Positions 58,754-64,000 of a stretch of 64,000 nt of DNA are shown here, one piece after another (positions within the stretch are counted from its first letter, which is position 1; each line of letters begins with the position of its first letter). This stretch comes from Chrysopilus asiliformis (lineage: Eukaryota; Arthropoda; Insecta; Diptera; Rhagionidae): positions 46,107,002-46,171,001 of the forward strand of contig OZ035960.1 in assembly GCA_964034945.1 (NCBI GenBank), given 5' to 3'. The notes beneath the pieces were generated by a model. The model saw only the letters and a program-made list of their open reading frames with translations. It was not told the origin of the DNA and ran no database searches. A program made the translations under genes and the position numbers.

Positions 58754-59304
58754 TCTTTCAATAAGGACATAACCATTTTGTATTTAAATAAAACACAGAA
58801 TAATTGAGATATCGGGCTGAAATTTATTCCAGGTGTAGTGGACATGTTACATTTAAGTATGAAATTCGATGTCGTTCATATGGCCACCGCGAGCACGTTT
58901 GCACTGATTGATTCTTTGGAGTCAATTTTCCACCACTCTTCCACACATATCGGCCGGAACGTTGGGAATTTCGCGTTCGATATTGTTTCTGAGCTCCTCT
59001 AACGTTGTTGGCTTGTTGGCATAAACCAACGATTTAACATAACCCCATAAAAAGAAATCCAACGGCGTTAAATTGCATGAGCGAGGTGGCCATTCGACCG
59101 GACCATTTCTCGAGATTACACGATTACCGAACTTCTCCTTCAATAGATCAATTGTTTGACCAGCTGTATGGCATTGCTCGTTCGTGAACTTCACCATGAT
59201 AAAAATGTAAACCTTGACTGACGTTTTAGCATTGCCAGATCATAAAAAAAGTTTTAGGGTGCGTTTTTATTAAAATACAAAATTGTTATGTCCTTATTGA
59301 AAGA
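58754..59304 (-). mobile_element. Mariner-like deletion derivative
   Basis: Inverted ends TCTTTCAATAAGGACATAAC (both sides) extend to about 40 bp with an ATTTTGTATTT-AATAAAA continuation. Inside, only the very start and the C-terminal third of the transposase remain. No target duplication is evident. Confidence 0.88.
58853..59197 (-). pseudogene. Mariner-like transposase, start fused to C-terminal third
   Basis: The frame starts MVKFTNEQ (the usual N-terminus of this group), then jumps to a C-terminal segment with LLKEKFGNRVISRNGPVEW, PPRSCNLTPLDFFLWGYVKS and PTTLEELRNNIEREIPNV. A TGA replaces the Trp codon after RVVEN (58919-58921). The original end, with CKRARGGHMNDIEFH, lies beyond it to a stop at 58853. 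HTH and the first two catalytic Asp regions are missing. It is not functional; fusion suggests one internal deletion, with later nonsense mutation. Confidence 0.87.
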
Positions 59305-59337
59305 GTTTTACAATGAAACTTCATTCAAATACAATGA

Positions 59338-59930
59338 AACGCACGGGGCCAGGAAAATTCCACGTTCTCTAAGGTATAACGAACTTTTTGGACAGCAATT
59401 TAGGTGGTTGTTTCGTAAATCGGTCCGAGCCGTGCTCGGTTACTTCAAAATCCCTCTTTTTTTTTGTTGGTTAAAAGTATATTCACGTTACCTTTACAGG
59501 ACTTTTTGAAGTTCGAAAGCTCCGATGCGAAAACTCGCTTTAATAGTTTTCTCGAGAAAAGGGTAGAAAGGATATTTTTACCCCTACAGAACTTTTCGGA
59601 TTATGAAATTCTAACGTGAAATTCGTGATCAACTACCCCAAAACCACCCAATGACAATTTTCCCGAGAAAATATATTTGCGTTATCCTTACAGGATCTTC
59701 CCTAGAATAATCCAACGTGAAAGTTGTGTCAGCGACCCTAAAAGCCTCCTAATGTCGCGTTATTCTTACAGGACCTTAATGAATTTGCCCAAAGATTAGA
59801 TCTACAGCAAACGCATTTTTGTATCCGAAGACTATAAGTACCCAAATTTCATAAAAATCTATAGAGCAGGTTTTCCGAAAAAAATTACATATAACCATGA
59901 AAACCTACAATTGTTGTTATACGAGTGGAT
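59338..59930 (-). repeat. Family D-like modular repeat
   Basis: TTACAGGACTTTTTGAA, CCTACAGAACTTTTCGG, CCTTACAGGATCTTCCC and TTCTTACAGGACCTTA occur at about 59491, 59583, 59680 and 59764, roughly 90-100 bp apart, with TTTTCTCGAGAAAA or TTTCCCGAGAAAA between. The order and phrases resemble 16640-16900 reversed. Confidence 0.6.
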
Positions 59931-60758
59931 AAGGCAGTAAAAATAAAACCTTTTTATTATCCTTTTAGTCCTTTTTGAGGGAAATATTGTCGATAGTATT
60001 TTTAAATGACAGTAGAGCTTATTACCTTGAAAATAATTTAAAGATCAACCTCTTTTACGGTAGAAACAGCAATTTATAGGAATTTTTAAATGATTAACCT
60101 TTTGATAAATTATTAACAAAATTTCATAAATTATTAGACATATATTCACATTGTTTGACAAGAGTTTTGAGCTCAAAACTATCATTCAGAATCCTTTTAC
60201 AGAATGTCAATAATAAAAACACTGTTCTACAGTATTATTAAGGATTTGATTATTTGGTTACCTTTTCGAACCCGTTTATATAATTTGATTGAATTGTATT
60301 TTATATTTTTTTTGCATATTTAACAAATTTGTCCATAAAATACGTCACTATTTTGTAGACGTGCGAAGTTTCCGGTAGTGTGACGTCGATAGACGGACAA
60401 TTCCGAAATTTTTACAAGAGAAGATGGTCTGAAAAGCCTAAAATTATCGTGACATATTTTATGGACAGCCTCAAAGAGCTTTATTAAAGTTCTAAATCTT
60501 TTTTTTTTATTATAATTTCGCAATCTTTTCGAATGTTACTTGAGAAAATCTAGACTATTCATCTTTCAATGATATTTTTAGTGCTGCTATTTACAATAAA
60601 CGAAAAAAAAACTGTGGGATTATTATTAAAATTGTTTTTTTTTCATTCAACACAAAATTTACTGTTGCAATTAAGTAGTAGTGTAAATGTTCTGAAGATC
60701 TGTTTTGTGCGTTCACTTTTTATATGGGATTTTTTTTTGGTTTTTCTTGCATTTGCAG
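59931..60758 (+). other. Intron sequence upstream of spen exon
   Basis: AT-rich. It ends with a pyrimidine-rich stretch and TTTGCAG at 60752-60758, a good splice acceptor. A T-rich tract (60636-60652) precedes it. No other feature. Confidence 0.7.
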
Positions 60759-60950
60759 ATCCACAGAGGACGTCTCACCATCAAGTTTCGAGCAAAGGGG
60801 TAGTAGCTACTATGATCGTAATTCACGATTAGCTGCTGAACCAGATCAATATATTAGGCGACCAAATAACTATCATTCTGGTAGTGATGTACGTGGCCGG
60901 GCAAGAGATAGACTCTATAGAAATGGCCCATATTCAACGATAATCGACAG
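60759..60950 (+). CDS. spen: split ends (spen) internal exon
   Basis: A 192-bp exon with acceptor TTTGCAG and donor GTAAGAATT. Reading from 60760 it encodes a Ser/Tyr/Arg-rich segment including SSFEQRGSSYYDRNSRL, EPDQYIRRP and RDRLYRNGPYSTIIDR. This resembles, from memory, the low-complexity linker between the first and second RRM domains of Drosophila Spen. Both boundaries are phase 2, and it joins in frame with the exon at 63044. Spen is a very large nuclear RNA-binding protein with several RRMs and a C-terminal SPOC domain, acting in transcriptional regulation and Notch, EGFR and Wnt signalling. No upstream spen exon was seen in this window. Confidence 0.9.
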
Positions 60951-63043
60951 GTAAGAATTGGATAAAACTATCTAAATTTTTGTCGTCCTCATCGTCCGTT
61001 TTATGTATTATGTTCTCACTTCAAACTCTGTAATAACCAATTAAAATTTCCAAAATTAAATTTTTGATGATCGTCTCTATTGTTTATCTCTTTCTGATGC
61101 TGCGGCCATCATAATAACTTATGTAACAAATTAATGTTTGTTTTGTAATAAAAAAAAAATGTTTGTCTAATATGTTGTTCTGAAGCATGCGTGCTTTTTT
61201 TTTGAGGGTTTTTAGTGCTAACTGCAGTATGGGGTGTAAAGTGTAAGTTGTAATACAAAATACTTTTTACCTTTCTTACATATATTACCTTTGTTACATA
61301 TATTACCTTGCTTACTTATTTTGTTGTTTACTTATGTTGTCTCCTAGAGAGGCACCATGAATTAACTTTTACAAAAAGTTTCTTACATGCAACATCGGGC
61401 ATGAAAGGATTAAATAAACTTGAGACTGCATTTATCAAGTGTGCAGTGCGAATACAAACGAAAATCCCCATTCAATTAACATCGGGACTGAACGCTTGCG
61501 GAATGCTGCCAAAAAGTTGCAAATCCTAAACACCTTAAATTTTTTTTTATTACATACAAAATCTATTGTAATATGCGAGAGAGGAATCTTTCCTTTACCA
61601 GGAAGTCGGTGTGGGATAATGGAAGAGGCTTCATAAATAATGTCGGTAGAAGAACTTTACTTCAACCGTACGAACTAATTTACCCTCTTGCTTTATTGAT
61701 GCTCAGTAAATCTGCTCAGTTTAAACGGTCTCTGCTTTTATTGGTTTGCAACAAAACTTTACAAATTTCGTAATTTTCCAAGCGACGCGCAAGGTACTTA
61801 AAATTACAGGTGCGGGCAGTAGGAAAGAAAATGTTCTGAAACTAACAGCACTTTTTGTTGTAGACTAGCAGCTATTCGCCAAAATTTGTTCAATTGAGAA
61901 CAGAAGAAGGAAAACCTGTTATAAATAAATTTGTCTGCACCATTACGGAAGAATCTCCAGGGCGAAGAACAGGAAATAAAATTAAGAATGGGTGTTTTAC
62001 GTATTTGATAAGCACAAAATATCCTCAATTTTTAAATAGTCATTACAAGAAAACTATTGTTTCGATTTTCCGCATAACCTTAATTTTAATGAAGATAGGC
62101 TAAGAGAAGAGGTTTTTTTTGCAACGCTTGCTAACTTAGCCGAGCTTGGAAACTTATAAAAGTATTGGGTATTCTAAGAACAAAAAAATGCCTCGCTATA
62201 AAATTTGTTCTATAAAGAAATATTCATTCTTCAATTTCAGCTTCCTCTTCCGTATTACGTAAGAGCAAGAGAGATACAGGAGGGAGAGAGTAGACAAGAT
62301 TTCAATAGAAGAAAACTTTTATATAGCAAAAACTTATGTGATAGTGAAAATCAGATAAAATTTCTTTGAGAAGCTTCTGAACAGAGAAGCAGTTATCATG
62401 AAGAGGAATTTTGTATGTCACTGTCTGATTTACGGAATTCCTCCTGTTACCGAGAGAGACTATAATCTAGAGAGTGGACATCAGCTCTATTAAGTGACTA
62501 TTGAGTAGTTGCTTTCTTTTAAATTTTTTTTTTTTTGCCTTCCTTTAAGAAAAAATCTTTTTTATACCAGTCGCAGGGCGGGTGTGAAAGCTATTTTGTA
62601 TTTATAAAATTATCCATATCTAAAAACCGTTCACTTCGATAGAAAATCTGTCAACAAAAATCTTCTCTCATTTATATGCTTTCGATTTGGAGTAATCATA
62701 CTTTTGTTGACTATTTCTCGGATTAGACGATCAGTGCTTGAGTTATTCTAATACATGTTTTAGCAAGGAATAAAGTTTTCTGTCGGATTTTGAATTTTAA
62801 CAAATCTATAGGCAGTTAATATTCGAGCCTCAATCTTTCAATCCATTTTCTTTAAACTAGAACACCAGTTATTTAAACATTTCCAAGGAGCCTGAAGTTT
62901 TCCAAAAAAAATAGAAGATTTTCTCTCGAGGTTTGTGAATTTTTACAGATTAAAAAAAAGTTTTAGGTTCTTTTTACAATACATAATTTTTTTTTTGTTA
63001 TTCGGCATTTTTATAAATCAATCTTTCGACCTTTTCATTACAG
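60951..63043 (+). other. Intron between spen exons
   Basis: GTAAGAATT donor at 60951 and a CATTACAG acceptor ending at 63043. About 2.1 kb, AT-rich, with a TTACATATATTACCTTTG repeat (about three units) at 61277-61315. A 73-codon frame near 61308 and others at 61439-62103 show no recognised product. Confidence 0.8.
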
Positions 63044-64000
63044 AACGTCAACAGTTGGCCATCATAGGGTAACATCATGGTACGACAGCAGTCCGAGCGG
63101 GACAACATCTCTGCCTGGACAAACCCCCTCCCCGACAACACGAAGTGTGTATGGGAATGTGGCGAGTGCCGTTGTCCAGCCTGACACGAGTAGCTACGAC
63201 AGTCAGCTGCTAAAGAAGAAAAAATCGCGATCGGGCTCGGAGTCACCCTGTGGAGCTAGCGGTGGCGGCTGCAGTGGCAGCGGTGGCAGTGGTAGTGTTA
63301 ATGCTACAAGTAGTCATAGTAGTAGTCACTTAGTTGATCGGGGGAATGGTGGTAGTGCCGCATCGAGTCGATCACATTCACGTAGCCCGAGCAGTTGTAG
63401 TTCAACGAATAGTACATCATCAAATTCACATGCGTCCAGTCCAGCATCTGGAAGTGATCCACCGCTATCGTCGTCATCGACACGAACCAGAAATCTCCAG
63501 TCAGCTGTATCAGCGCCAAGCCAAAGTGGTATGACGATCAATAATCAATTGTCGAGCACAACTGGTTCATCGTCATCATCATCGACTGGTAATCCTGTTG
63601 TCCATTCCGAAGATAATCGGCCGCTAGCGATATGCGTTAGAAATTTGCCGGCACGTTCATCGGACACATCCCTTAAGGATGGTCTATTTCATGAGTACAA
63701 AAAACACGGCAAAGTGACGTGGGTTAAGGTCGTCGGTCAAAATGCCGAACGCTATGCGCTAGTCTGCTTCAAGAAGCCAGACGATGTTGAAAAGGCACTC
63801 GAAGTGTCACATGATAAACTATTTTTTGGTTGTAAGATCGAAGTGGCACCATATCAGGGATACGATGTCGAAGACAATGAATTTAGGCCGTATGAAGCCG
63901 AATTAGATGAATACCATCCAAAGTCGACACGGACGCTGTTTATTGGTAATCTCGAAAAGGACATAACGGGTAGCGAATTACGGAAACATTTCGAATGTTT
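63044..64000 (+). CDS. spen: split ends (spen) exon: linker, RRM and start of next RRM (runs off window)
   Basis: After the AACGTCAACA acceptor edge the frame (phase 2 join) reads TSTVGHHRVTSWYDSSPSG, then a Ser/Gly/Thr-rich linker with LLKKKKSRSGSESP. One complete RRM runs from about 63618 to 63860: RNP2-like ICVRNL, then GLFHEYKKHGKVTWVKVVG, RNP1-like RYALVCFK, and DVEKALEVSHDKLFFGCKI. A conserved spacer with GYDVEDNEFRPYEAELDEYH follows. The next RRM begins RTLFIGNLEKDI at about 63930 and is cut by the window edge. RRMs of this protein bind structured RNA; the gene continues to the right. The protein closely resembles Drosophila Spen as recalled. No in-frame stop was found. Confidence 0.96.

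Noticed and set aside
61308..62103. Possible extra spen exon in the 60951-63043 intron
   Set aside because: The two flanking exons join in phase with each other, and no splice-bounded frame with spen-like composition was found between them.
62230..62370. Arg/Glu-rich frame after a TTTCAG acceptor-like site
   Set aside because: It reads LPYYVRAREIQEGESRQDF in one frame but has no good donor and would break the known exon join; kept as unsupported.

Overview
The window looks like one very large, transposon-filled intronic or upstream region of an insect genome, most likely a fly (Diptera). The only confidently recognised host gene is split ends (spen) on the + strand. A 192-bp internal exon lies at 60759-60950, and a long exon from 63044 to the window edge encodes a Ser/Gly/Thr-rich linker, one complete RRM and the start of the next. 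Both intron junctions are phase 2 with GT/AG borders, and the joined frame stays open. No exon for the N-terminal RRM of spen was seen, so the preceding intron may exceed 60 kb. The fly assignment rests on recalled similarity of the RRM protein sequence to Drosophila Spen and is an inference.

Almost everything else is repeat DNA. Recognisable autonomous-type remnants are: (1) a 2.6-kb pogo/Tigger-like element at 19220-21818 with intact ends and TA target duplication but a broken transposase; (2) an internally deleted BEL/Pao LTR retrotransposon at 42983-45832, whose protease/RT part is fused in frame to the integrase end; (3) two internally deleted mariner-like remnants on the minus strand at about 9995-10575 and 58754-59304.

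Many short non-autonomous elements are defined by inverted ends and often by target duplications. They include four piggyBac-like MITE copies (TTAA sites), several 3-bp A/T-target (PIF/Harbinger-like) elements, a hAT-like MITE, a pogo-type MITE, and others of unknown class. Several are nested, which gives relative ages.

Two interspersed families, called A and B here, recur through the window. They share a module: a GTCY-rich tract followed by a GAGCTAG...TGAAATTTT core. Two B copies 9.2 kb apart are almost identical. Tandem arrays include a 20-bp satellite of about 62 units (10831-12067), a 125-bp array (about 40205-40785) and a 147-bp module triplicated inside an A-like copy (36800-37500).

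No tRNA, rRNA, CRISPR or operon-like structure was seen. Most short open frames lie in repeats or AT-rich DNA and are not supported as genes. I did not find a convincing new multi-gene system. The most unusual objects are the 20-bp satellite, the gag/RT-integrase fused BEL remnant, the shared module of families A/B/D, and the dense nested MITE population.
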